A stretch of 14,787 nt of DNA from Clostridiaceae bacterium (GCA_012799845.1 JAAZKL010000160.1:1-14787); one strand, 5' to 3'. Positions 7,999 through 13,774 are shown, counted from the first letter of the stretch. A program made the numbers and translations. Notes: generated by a model not told the origin, from the letters alone.

Positions 7999-9453
7999 AT
8001 GTCAAGAGGTCTCAAGAAATTATTGGCTCTGTGCCTGACAGTGTTCATGCTGGTAAGTGTTGTCGCTGGCTGCGGGCAGAAGACAGAAGAGCCGACGCCC
8101 AATGAACCGGTAACGGGACAGGCAGATAAACCCGCAGACAAACCAGCGGACCAACCAGCGGACCAACCGGAAGATAAGCCGGCTGAACCGGAATCGGAAC
8201 CGGAGCCGGAGGTAGTCAAGGATCTTGGCGGAAGAGTTATCAAGGTAGCCGCATGGTGGGATCTGACCCCACAGGGCGGAACACCCAGCGGAGACCGCCA
8301 GGTAGCCCGCAGAGAAGAAATGGAAAAGAAGTACAACTTCAAGTTCGAGTACCTCAATATTCCATGGGACCAGGTAGTCCAGACCTATTCATCGTCGGTA
8401 ATGTCCGGTGAGCCGTTCGCCGACATAGCAACTGTCGAGGACAACTGGGTTATTTCTCTTGCCGTTGCCGGACAGGTCAATGCACTGGATCCTTACTTCG
8501 ACTTCACCGACGAGAAATGGGATCCGCTGACCAAGGATGTATCGACTATCGATGGCAAGGTTTATGGAATGGGAACCGGCAAATGGTGGCCGAGAGGTAT
8601 CGTGTTCTTCAACAAGAACATATTTGAGAGAGAAGGACTTGAAAGCCCGTACGAGCTCTTCAAGAATGGCCAGTGGACCTGGGAGAAGATGGAGGAGCTT
8701 GCAAGGAAGGCAACCCGTGATACCAACAACGACGGTGTCATAGATCAGTGGGGTCTTTCCGGTATGGATATCGATATATCCATGGTCGTAAGCAATGGCT
8801 CCACTATGGCGGACATCGTGGACGGAAAGGCCAGGCTCAACTTCAGGGAGCCTGCTGTTCTTGAAGCATTCAATACATATCAGAGACTCTGCAAAGAGGG
8901 CATCATATTCAACAAGTTCAAGTACATGGAAGAGCCTCCGTGGGATATAGCCGCAACCGTATTCAAGGAAGGCAAGGTTGCTATGTTCTGGTACCAGTAC
9001 TGGAAGATAGACGATTTCAGGGACAACATGGCTGATGACTACGGTCTGGTTCTTGCTCCTATAGGGCCCAGCAACACTGAGAAGAAGCATTACGCATACA
9101 TCACGGGACACAACTTCCAGACCATCCCGCTGAATGTCAAGAATATCGACGACGTTGCATTCATCTGGAACAAGTGGACAGAGCCGTATCCGGAAGAAGC
9201 AGAGGATCCGGATGCATGGCAGGAGCCTCACCTCAACAACGTTCGCGATTTGGAATCCATAGAGATGCTTTCCTACATGTATGACAATAGCTGCGGCAAG
9301 CATGCCGGACTGTTCACAGCCGTACAGGGTGCTGTCGAGCAGTGGTGGGGCGGCCAGGACGACCTGCTGAAGGGCGAAAAGACAGTTGCCCAGATAGTCG
9401 ATGAGAAATTTGACGCTATCCAGGCCATCCTTGACGATTTCGTCGCAAAATAA
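7999..9453 (+). CDS. Extracellular solute-binding lipoprotein of a sugar ABC transporter
   Basis: A 484-residue substrate receptor anchored to the outer face of the membrane. The ATG at 7999 follows GGGAGG (7986-7991). An in-frame upstream extension to 7864 is rejected because it lacks a ribosome binding site and would precede a perfect lipoprotein signal (KKLLALCLTVFMLVSVVAGC, Cys25 the lipidated residue). Residues 43-62 form a Pro/Asp/Lys repeat, continued as an acidic PESEPEPE linker that spaces the domain from the membrane. The binding domain starts at ~75 (RVIKVAAWWD). TRDTNNDGVIDQWGLSG (residues ~239-255) is the DxNxDGxxD calcium-type loop common in family-1 sugar-binding proteins. Many Trp/Tyr residues are consistent with glycan stacking. 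Last gene of the operon, closest to the second permease pair. Confidence 0.92.
   Translation: MSRGLKKLLALCLTVFMLVSVVAGCGQKTEEPTPNEPVTGQADKPADKPADQPADQPEDKPAEPESEPEPEVVKDLGGRVIKVAAWWDLTPQGGTPSGDRQVARREEMEKKYNFKFEYLNIPWDQVVQTYSSSVMSGEPFADIATVEDNWVISLAVAGQVNALDPYFDFTDEKWDPLTKDVSTIDGKVYGMGTGKWWPRGIVFFNKNIFEREGLESPYELFKNGQWTWEKMEELARKATRDTNNDGVIDQWGLSGMDIDISMVVSNGSTMADIVDGKARLNFREPAVLEAFNTYQRLCKEGIIFNKFKYMEEPPWDIAATVFKEGKVAMFWYQYWKIDDFRDNMADDYGLVLAPIGPSNTEKKHYAYITGHNFQTIPLNVKNIDDVAFIWNKWTEPYPEEAEDPDAWQEPHLNNVRDLESIEMLSYMYDNSCGKHAGLFTAVQGAVEQWWGGQDDLLKGEKTVAQIVDEKFDAIQAILDDFVAK
8125..8184 (+). repeat. Five 12-base tandem repeats coding the lipoprotein linker
   Basis: Five in-frame units of 12 bases, e.g. 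GACAAACCAGCG and GACCAACCAGCG, encode DKPA-DKPA-DQPA-DQPE-DKPA immediately after the lipidated N-terminus. Third-position differences show the array is not freshly duplicated. Such an array can change length by slippage without breaking the frame. Confidence 0.8.
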
Positions 9454-9505
9454 GGTCGATCCATCCAATTAGATAAAAAAGATAGAGTGAAATACTAATC
9501 ATGGT

Positions 9506-9548
9506 AAAAAGCTTCCGGCAAAGCGGCCAACTTGCCGGAAGCTTTTTT
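9506..9548 (+). terminator. Strong rho-independent terminator of the transport operon
   Basis: A perfect 16-bp stem, AAAAAGCTTCCGGCAA (9506-9521) with TTGCCGGAAGCTTTTT (9532-9547), closes a 10-base loop and runs into a T-tract (9543-9548). The A-run on the 5' arm means it could also stop minus-strand transcripts. It lies 52 bases after the binding-protein stop. Confidence 0.95.
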
Positions 9549-9549
9549 C

Positions 9550-9578
9550 TTGACATATGACATCGTTTCTGTTATTAT
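9550..9578 (+). promoter_or_regulatory. infC: Sigma-A promoter of the infC operon
   Basis: TTGACA (9550-9555) is a perfect -35 box; 17 bases later TATTAT (9573-9578) matches the -10 consensus at five of six positions. A start near 9585 is expected. The -35 begins two bases after the T-tract of the preceding terminator. TATAAT at 9576-9581 would give a 20-base spacer and is less likely. Confidence 0.85.
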
Positions 9579-9584
9579 AATTCA

Positions 9585-9711
9585 CGTAAAACAAAGAAGA
9601 AGTCATCCGCTTCTCACCTTACGGACATGTCCGTCAGGGTCAATAATGAGGGAATTCATTTTGACATTGCTGTTTCAGCGGAACGGAGGCTTTTCTTTCG
9701 GTCCGCTTTTT
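9585..9711 (+). ncRNA. L20-type leader RNA with attenuator, upstream of infC-rpmI-rplT
   Basis: Part of a 332-base gene-free stretch (9454-9785). In Bacillus subtilis, L20 represses this operon by premature termination in the leader. Here an imperfect hairpin pairs ACCTTACGGA (9616-9625) with TCCGT-C-AGGGT (9630-9640). GTCAATAATGA (9639-9649) pairs with TCATTTTGAC (9656-9665), with one bulge. A terminator stem AGCGGAACGGAGG (9677-9689) pairs with CTTTCGGTCCGCT (9695-9707), followed by TTTT. TCCGCTT occurs both at 9606-9612 and in the terminator's 3' arm, so AGCGGA (9677-9682) can pair with either, a natural antiterminator switch. That L20 binding favours termination is taken from the known system. 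Confidence 0.75.
9677..9711 (+). terminator. Attenuator terminator within the infC leader
   Basis: A 13-position stem with one A-G mismatch and two wobbles (arms 9677-9689 and 9695-9707), a CTTTT loop and a T-run (9707-9711). It lies after the promoter and before infC, so it must be conditional. Its 5' arm has an alternative partner at 9606-9611. Confidence 0.8.
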
Positions 9712-9785
9712 GCATATAAAACGGGGTTTTACAAAGCGGTTCGCGGATTATTGAGGATCAAAATAACACTTGGAGGTGTATAGAT

Positions 9786-10298
9786 ATCAGAAAAAACGAT
9801 TATATGATCAATGAAGAGATCAGGGACAAGGAAGTGCGCCTGATCGATTCCGATGGTACCATGCTTGGAGTAATGTCAGCGAAGGAAGCGCTGAAAATCG
9901 CGACGGATAAGGACCTGGATCTTGTCAAGATAGCGCCGCAGGCAGTACCGCCCGTATGCAAGCTGATGGATTACGGGAAGTATATGTTTGAGCTTGCAAA
10001 GAAGGAGAAGGAAGCCCGAAAAAACCAAAAAGTCGTGACGATGAAGGAAGTTTGGGTAAAACCTAACATCGAGGAACATGATTTCGCGTTCAAATCGAAG
10101 AATGCGTATAAGTTCCTGAAGGATGGGGACAAGGTAAAGGTCGGCGTCCGGTTCAGAGGAAGAGAGATGAATTATACGTCTCTGGGCATGAAGGTGCTCA
10201 ATAGATTCGCAGAAGCTTTGAAAGACGTGGGAACAGTAGAGAAAAAGCCTAAACTGGAAGGACGCAGCATGGTCATGATACTGAATCCTAAACAGTAG
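9786..10298 (+). CDS. infC: Translation initiation factor IF-3
   Basis: IF-3 binds the 30S subunit, keeps it apart from 50S and proofreads start codon and initiator tRNA. The first ATG (9804) has no ribosome binding site. GGAGGTG (9772-9778) lies 7 bases before an in-frame ATC at 9786, giving the N-terminus (M)RKNDYMINEEIRDKEVRLI and 170 residues, close to the ~173 of Bacillus. Start at a rare AUC is therefore proposed; AUU/AUC-type starts in infC are the known basis of IF-3 autocontrol. The N-domain spans ~7-75 (IAPQAVPPVCKLMDYGKY), a Lys-rich linker (KKEKEARKNQ) follows, and the C-domain (KEVWVKPNIEEHDFAFKSK, VGVRFRGREM) reaches the end. If the ATG is used, the protein is 164 residues. Confidence 0.93.
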   Translation: MRKNDYMINEEIRDKEVRLIDSDGTMLGVMSAKEALKIATDKDLDLVKIAPQAVPPVCKLMDYGKYMFELAKKEKEARKNQKVVTMKEVWVKPNIEEHDFAFKSKNAYKFLKDGDKVKVGVRFRGREMNYTSLGMKVLNRFAEALKDVGTVEKKPKLEGRSMVMILNPKQ

Positions 10299-10311
10299 GG
10301 CATTTCATAAG

Positions 10312-10341
10312 GTATCCGGGAGCCTGGCGGCTGCGGGGTAC
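10312..10341 (+). other. Intergenic hairpin between infC and rpmI
   Basis: GTATCCGGGAGCC (10312-10324) and GGCTGCGGGGTAC (10329-10341) can pair over 13 positions with two G-G mismatches and a TGGC loop, directly before the rpmI ribosome binding site. No T-run follows. In Escherichia coli, L20 represses rpmI through structures in this interval, so a regulatory role is possible; the alternative is a processing or stability stem. Confidence 0.5.
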
Positions 10342-10366
10342 GAAACAGAAAACAGGAGGAATGGTT

Positions 10367-10564
10367 ATGCCAAAAATCAAGACACACAGTTCGTCCAAGA
10401 AAAGGTTTAAGATAACCGGATCAGGCAAGGTCAAGATGAGCCATGCATTCAGAAGGCACAGGCTCATTTCCAAGGCAAGAAAGGCAAAGAAACACCATAG
10501 GCTCGGAGCTTATGCTTCTTCTGCCGATGAAGCTAACATCAAAAGGCTAATACCGTACAAGTAG
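10367..10564 (+). CDS. rpmI: 50S ribosomal protein L35
   Basis: A 65-residue, very basic protein of the large subunit. Start at 10367 is chosen because AGGAGGA (10354-10360) then has good spacing and the chain begins MPKIKTHSSSKKRFKITGSG, the canonical L35 opening; the in-frame ATG at 10361 is almost on top of the ribosome binding site. The core HAFRRHRLISKARKAKKHHR and the end KRLIPYK are typical. Middle gene of infC-rpmI-rplT, the order conserved across most bacteria, and subject to the same L20 feedback. Confidence 0.97.
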   Translation: MPKIKTHSSSKKRFKITGSGKVKMSHAFRRHRLISKARKAKKHHRLGAYASSADEANIKRLIPYK

Positions 10565-10581
10565 GAAGGAGGAAGATCGAT

Positions 10582-10932
10582 ATGTCCAGAGTCAAGGGTG
10601 GAATGAGGAAACGCGCAAGGCATAAGAAGATCCTTAAGCTGGCGAAGGGTTACTTCGGCAACAAGAGCAAGCTTTTCAGGGTTGCCAACCAGGCGGTCAT
10701 GAAATCGCTTTCATATGCTTATAGAGACAGGAAGGCCAGGAAGAGAGACTTCAGGAAACTTTGGATAACCAGGATCAACGCTGCTGCCAGGATGAACGGC
10801 ATCAGCTACAGCAAGTTCATGAACTGTCTTAAGAAAGCAGGCATCAACCTGAACAGGAAGGTGCTTGCCGATATGGCGGTGAACGATGAGCAGGGCTTCG
10901 CACAGCTGGTCGAAAGCGTGAGGAATGCCTGA
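10582..10932 (+). CDS. rplT: 50S ribosomal protein L20
   Basis: A 116-residue rRNA-binding protein needed early in 50S assembly, and the feedback repressor of its own operon in Bacillus and Escherichia. The usual landmarks are present: MSRVKGGMRKRARHKKILKL, GYFGNKSKLFRVANQAVMKS, AYRDRKARKRDFRKLWI and RINAAARMNGISYSKFM, with the C-terminal globular part (residues ~60-116) that recognises rRNA and leader RNA. AAGGAGG (10566-10572) precedes the ATG. It is 17 bases after rpmI and is followed by a hairpin with a short T-rich tail that probably ends the operon. Confidence 0.98.
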   Translation: MSRVKGGMRKRARHKKILKLAKGYFGNKSKLFRVANQAVMKSLSYAYRDRKARKRDFRKLWITRINAAARMNGISYSKFMNCLKKAGINLNRKVLADMAVNDEQGFAQLVESVRNA

Positions 10933-10949
10933 ATCTGAGGTAAATATGG

Positions 10950-10955
10950 TATGAT
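10950..10955 (+). promoter_or_regulatory. Possible extended -10 promoter for the rRNA methyltransferase gene
   Basis: TATGAT (10950-10955) is preceded by TGG (10947-10949), an extended -10 element (TGnTATGAT). No -35 box is visible at the right distance. A start near 10962 would fall inside the following hairpin. Tentative. Confidence 0.35.
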
Positions 10956-10959
10956 AAGG

Positions 10960-10990
10960 ATAGGGGGCGCAACAGGCCCTCTATTGTTTT
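10960..10990 (+). terminator. Probable terminator after rplT
   Basis: ATAGGGGGC (10960-10968) pairs with GCCCTCTAT (10976-10984) over 9 bp with one G-T wobble, around a 7-base loop, followed by TTGTTTT. The T-tract is imperfect, so some read-through into the methyltransferase gene is likely. Confidence 0.6.
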
Positions 10991-11003
10991 GTGAGGAGAG
11001 GAA

Positions 11004-11933
11004 ATGATCAGGATCACAAGCGGCAAAAATCCGGTGGTGAAAGAGATCCGGTCGCTCAGGAGCAGAAGGGAAAGGTATGACAGAGGCCTGTATTTTATCG
11101 AGGGAGCCAGGTTCGTCGCAGAGGCTCTGAATGAGTCCGGCGCGACGGGCAATGCGCAGGATAAAGGCGAAATGTTCAGTGCAGGCAGTGTACTGGGTAC
11201 AGGCAATAAGCCTGATGCAGGCAGTATGTATGGTATCATGGGAAACAAGCCTGACGCGGGAAGTATGCCGGATATCAGGTACGTTGTCGTTTCGGATTCG
11301 TTTGCCGGCGGCGACGGCTATGAAACCATAATAAGACCCTGCCTTGACAGGGACATCAGGGTGTACAGTGTAGCGGACAGCCTTTTTGAGTCTGTTTCCG
11401 ATACGGACAATCCCCAGGGTGTCCTCGCGGTATTGGGGTTGAAAAGAGAATCCATGAAGGATGCCGCGCTCAGGGATGGCATAGTGGTCATCCTTGACGG
11501 CATCAGGGATCCCGGAAACATGGGTACGATCATAAGGACGGCAGATGCAGCCGGCTGTGCTGCGGTCGTCGTGACAAACGGATGTGTCGACCTGTTCAAC
11601 CCGAAAGTTTTGAGGTCCACGATGGGTTCTGTTTTCCACCTGCCTGTACTGCACTGCGGGAACACTTTGGAAGCAGTGGACATATGCAGGAGGAAGGGCT
11701 TCCTGGTGTGCGCTTCCCATATCGAAGGCTCAGTGGACATATATGATGCGGATCTGTCGGGCAACGTCGCCCTTGTGATAGGAAGCGAGGCGGAAGGAGT
11801 CGGCGATGAAGTCCTGGACTATTCGGACATGCTGATCCGGATACCCATGGCAGGCAGGGCCGAATCCCTCAATGCTGCTGTTGCGGCAGCCGTCATGATA
11901 TACGAGGCGGTAAGGCAAAGGTCATACAGGTGA
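11004..11933 (+). CDS. TrmH/SpoU-family RNA 2'-O-methyltransferase with tandem-repeat insert
   Basis: A 309-residue SPOUT methyltransferase that would use S-adenosylmethionine to 2'-O-methylate a ribose, most likely in 23S rRNA, as do the rplT-linked homologues of Firmicutes. The N-terminal substrate-binding domain (residues 1-~100) starts ITSGKNPVVKEIRSLRSRRE with YFIEGARFVAEAL. The catalytic knot shows motif 1 (165-180, DGIRDPGNMGTIIRTA), motif 2 (ALVIGSEAEGV, ~256-266) and motif 3 (IPMAGRAESLNAAVA, 280-294). Between residues 60 and ~88 it carries repeats of AGSxxGxxGNKPD not expected in the family. GAGGAGAGG precedes the ATG. It ends only 8 bases from a convergent gene, with no terminator in between. 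The exact target nucleotide cannot be told. Confidence 0.92.
   Translation: MIRITSGKNPVVKEIRSLRSRRERYDRGLYFIEGARFVAEALNESGATGNAQDKGEMFSAGSVLGTGNKPDAGSMYGIMGNKPDAGSMPDIRYVVVSDSFAGGDGYETIIRPCLDRDIRVYSVADSLFESVSDTDNPQGVLAVLGLKRESMKDAALRDGIVVILDGIRDPGNMGTIIRTADAAGCAAVVVTNGCVDLFNPKVLRSTMGSVFHLPVLHCGNTLEAVDICRRKGFLVCASHIEGSVDIYDADLSGNVALVIGSEAEGVGDEVLDYSDMLIRIPMAGRAESLNAAVAAAVMIYEAVRQRSYR
11181..11270 (+). repeat. In-frame 36/39-base tandem repeat inside the methyltransferase gene
   Basis: Unit 1 (11181-11216) encodes AGSVLGTGNKPD, unit 2 (11217-11255) AGSMYGIMGNKPD, and a partial third (11256-11270) AGSMP. The DNA units agree closely at their ends (GCAGGCAGT...AAGCCTGAT/C) and drift in the middle. 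They lie in the region linking or embedded in the substrate-binding domain. Confidence 0.75.
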
Positions 11934-11941
11934 ACGACAGA

Positions 11942-12340
11942 TCAGAATAAATTCTCCAGGCTTGGTTTTTCGCGCTCAGGAATGTGGGTGACGAGCCTTC
12001 TGAGCGCAGCAGCCTCGGACAGCGCCGATGAGATGTCCTTCGCCTCCAGCAGCGCCTTGAGCCTTGTAAATGTTATATCGATACTGTCGATTTCCTCATG
12101 GTCGATCAACGCTGACCATGTTTTTTTTATGTTGACCCAGTCGCTGCTGATGCTGTTCAAAGTGTCTGAAGCGTTGTCCCATTTTCCGGATCTGATGCCA
12201 TCCTGTATTGCATCGATACCTTTCTCAAGTTTCTCGGAATCGCCCCGGATCAGTTGCTGTGAGCAAATCCCCGAAACCAGGATGAATGCCGCTAAGACTG
12301 CCATCAGTACGATTATTCTGACAACTGCGCCGTTTTTCAT
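11942..12340 (-). CDS. DUF4363-family membrane-anchored protein
   Basis: A 132-residue protein with one N-terminal hydrophobic helix (residues ~7-25, VVRIIVLMAVLAAFILVSGI) and an otherwise helical domain (WDNASDTLNSISSDWVNIKKTWSALIDHEE), the pattern of DUF4363 proteins. Its ATG overlaps the TGA of the DUF421 gene by four bases (ATGA), implying coupled translation and a joint function. The helical domain is predicted to sit outside the membrane (in a spore, in the space between inner membrane and cortex). No enzymatic motif is seen. DUF4363 next to DUF421 recurs in spore-forming Bacillota; the role of DUF4363 is unknown to me. Its 3' end meets the methyltransferase gene tail to tail. Confidence 0.82.
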   Translation of the reverse strand: MKNGAVVRIIVLMAVLAAFILVSGICSQQLIRGDSEKLEKGIDAIQDGIRSGKWDNASDTLNSISSDWVNIKKTWSALIDHEEIDSIDITFTRLKALLEAKDISSALSEAAALRRLVTHIPEREKPSLENLF

Positions 12341-13032
12341 CTGCTTTTTTCAACTCCTTTCTCGCGGGGCTGGAAAAACAGTTTTTCTGATGCAATATCG
12401 ACGCAAGCGTAAAATACTTCAGAAGGGTCGGTGAAGTGTTGGCTGCGCAGTTGGGTTTGAAGCCACTGCATATCTTTGCCGGCGATCCTGAGGTTATTGC
12501 TGAGGACCCGCCCGTCGATTATCAGATCAACAACGATACCTTCAGCTTGCGGCTGTATGTTCATATCCTCCGGCGTCAGCGGCCTTTTCTGCGATTTGGG
12601 TATAACGCTGAGCTGGCCGTTGGTCTCAAGGATCGCATATTCAACATCGGATACGTTAGGGCAGTTGTTTATCCGCAACTGCTCCAGCAGATCATTGAGA
12701 GTGTACATTTCTTTCCTTAGTTCGCTTTCGCGTATCCGGCCTTTTTCAATAAGTATTGCCGGTTTGCCGCAGATCAGCGCCCGAAACCGGATGCTTTTTA
12801 TCGATAAGTAAGATATCAGCAACTGCAGTATCAGCAGTGTCAGTATGGGTATTATGCCGTAGACAAGAGGTATTCCGGTGTTTTGCATGGGCACGGCTGC
12901 AAGCTCCGAGATCATTATTGCTATGACCAGTTCAAAAGGCTGGAGCTGCCCGATCTGTCTTTTGCCCATGATCCTCATGACAATAACAACGAGGATGTAT
13001 AATATAAGCGCTCGTCCGAATGTTACCAGCAT
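12337..13032 (-). CDS. DUF421 / YetF-family membrane protein
   Basis: A 231-residue protein with two or three N-terminal helices (residues ~5-20, 36-48 and 57-79) and a soluble C-terminal part. Family marks are RIMGKRQIGQLQPFELVIAI (20-39), LICGKPAILIEKGRI (86-100), and EYAILETNGQLSVIPKSQ (131-148). GGGAGG precedes the ATG. Homologues in Bacillus (YetF, YdfS) are reported as spore inner-membrane proteins, and DUF421 is part of the 2Duf protein linked to spore heat resistance; this protein lacks the DUF1657 part of 2Duf. Co-location with a SASP and coat-like genes and a sigma-G-like upstream sequence support expression in sporulation, but that is inference. First gene of a two-gene unit with DUF4363. 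Confidence 0.9.
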   Translation of the reverse strand: MLVTFGRALILYILVVIVMRIMGKRQIGQLQPFELVIAIMISELAAVPMQNTGIPLVYGIIPILTLLILQLLISYLSIKSIRFRALICGKPAILIEKGRIRESELRKEMYTLNDLLEQLRINNCPNVSDVEYAILETNGQLSVIPKSQKRPLTPEDMNIQPQAEGIVVDLIIDGRVLSNNLRIAGKDMQWLQTQLRSQHFTDPSEVFYACVDIASEKLFFQPREKGVEKSR

Positions 13033-13104
13033 GTTTCTACCTCCCGATTAATCATCAGTTATTTTCTTCAAAGTCCGGCACTGTTATACGCAGCCGCGGT
13101 GTTC

Positions 13105-13134
13105 GAGTATGTGATAAAGTGTTATGGGGCATAT
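13105..13134 (-). promoter_or_regulatory. Candidate forespore (sigma-G/F-like) promoter for the DUF421 unit
   Basis: Read on the minus strand: ATATG (13134-13130), 18 bases, CATACTC (13111-13105). Against the sigma-G consensus GHATR and CATNHTA this matches 4 of 5 and 6 of 7 positions. It lies about 70 bases before the DUF421 start. Such short boxes occur by chance, so confidence is low. Confidence 0.3.
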
Positions 13135-13213
13135 TGCGGATATCAACGTCTGCTGATCCGCCTGTCATGGGGAAATAGCAACTATTGCCAGGCTCAGCAT
13201 TTTATGACCGCCC

Positions 13214-13242
13214 GAATATTTTCCTTCCAGTTGTGCAAGCTA
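13214..13242 (+). promoter_or_regulatory. Candidate forespore (sigma-G-like) promoter for the CotF-like pair
   Basis: GAATA (13214-13218), 17 bases, CAAGCTA (13236-13242): 5 of 5 and 6 of 7 matches to the sigma-G boxes. A start near 13249 would leave a short leader before AAGGAGGG (13260-13267). No sigma-A boxes are visible in the 245-base gap 13033-13277. A mother-cell sigma-K/E promoter cannot be excluded. Confidence 0.4.
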
Positions 13243-13277
13243 TGACCGAATAAAAACGCAAGGAGGGTTGGGATAAC

Positions 13278-13475
13278 ATGTCTTTGACAACAAAAGAACT
13301 TATGCTGATCCAGGACAACATCAAAATGGCAGAGAATTCGATTAAATTCCTGCAGGCTTGTGCCGAGAGCGCGACCGACGCACAGGTCAAGGGACTGTGC
13401 CAGAGCCTGGCAAGGGAGCATCAGCAGGATCTGCAGACTCTCATCAATCACATAACAAATACACAGGTGCAGTAG
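13278..13475 (+). CDS. Small CotF-like spore coat-type protein
   Basis: A 65-residue all-helical protein resembling the short CotF-domain proteins that Clostridia often carry in tandem. The pattern is KELMLIQDNIKMAENSIKF, ACAESATDAQVKGLCQ, REHQQDLQTLINHI: a first helix, an A/T-D-x-Q-(L/V)-K turn and a second helix with H-Q-x-x-L-x-x-L-x-x-H, like one half of the ferritin-like helical hairpin of CotF. AAGGAGGG lies upstream. It is 13 bases before a second CotF-like gene, suggesting a pair of subunits that pack together. Coat location is from the family; there is no signal peptide or membrane segment. Confidence 0.75.
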   Translation: MSLTTKELMLIQDNIKMAENSIKFLQACAESATDAQVKGLCQSLAREHQQDLQTLINHITNTQVQ

Positions 13476-13488
13476 GGAGGGATAAGTT

Positions 13489-13764
13489 ATGACTAAGATA
13501 GGCGACAAGGAGATCATGTACACGCTTTTGAATGAACATAAGGTTTGTGCTTCATCATTGACGAACCTGATACTCGAAAGCTCCAACCAGGCTTTGCGCA
13601 ATGATGCTGCCGGCATTCTGAGCAGAACGTTCCAGCATCAGAAAACCATCTTCGACGTCATGGCGCAGAAGGGCTGGTATACGGTACAGCAGGCAAGTCC
13701 GCAGGATATTTACAATGCCAGGACTGAAACCAGCAAGATACAGAGCAGCATCGGGCAGATGTGA
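13489..13764 (+). CDS. CotF-family spore coat protein
   Basis: A 91-residue protein with a Coat F domain (residues ~5-70): IMYTLLNEHKVCASSLTNLI, then SNQALRNDAAGILSRTFQHQ and FDVMAQKGWYTVQQASPQDI. The MxQxGWYxVxxA ending of the domain is characteristic. The tail to residue 91 is polar and likely flexible. GGAGGG upstream supports the ATG. It forms an operon with the preceding 65-residue homologue and is followed by a hairpin terminator. Family proteins are found in the spore coat or on the forespore side. The one Cys (C20) and the His residues are not in an obvious metal site. Confidence 0.85.
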   Translation: MTKIGDKEIMYTLLNEHKVCASSLTNLILESSNQALRNDAAGILSRTFQHQKTIFDVMAQKGWYTVQQASPQDIYNARTETSKIQSSIGQM

Positions 13765-13774
13765 TACTAAATTA

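Noticed and set aside
8719..8748. Calcium-loop sequence suggesting a dockerin
   Set aside because: Only one such loop is present and it sits mid-domain; this DxNxDGxxD loop is common in family-1 sugar-binding proteins.
8389..9468. Long minus-strand reading frame opposite the solute-binding protein
   Set aside because: Antisense shadow of a clearly real gene; no ribosome binding site, no recognisable domain, residue composition typical of a mirrored frame.
9532..9783. 83-codon plus-strand reading frame
   Set aside because: It starts within the terminator stem and covers the promoter and L20 leader; no ribosome binding site, no family-like sequence.
10806..11720. 304-codon minus-strand frame across rplT and the methyltransferase gene
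   Set aside because: It overlaps two firmly identified genes and their intergenic terminator, and shows no plausible domain.
13198..13204. CATTTTA, a full match to the sigma-G -10 box
   Set aside because: No acceptable -35 box lies 16-18 bases upstream; the pair at 13214-13242 is a better candidate.
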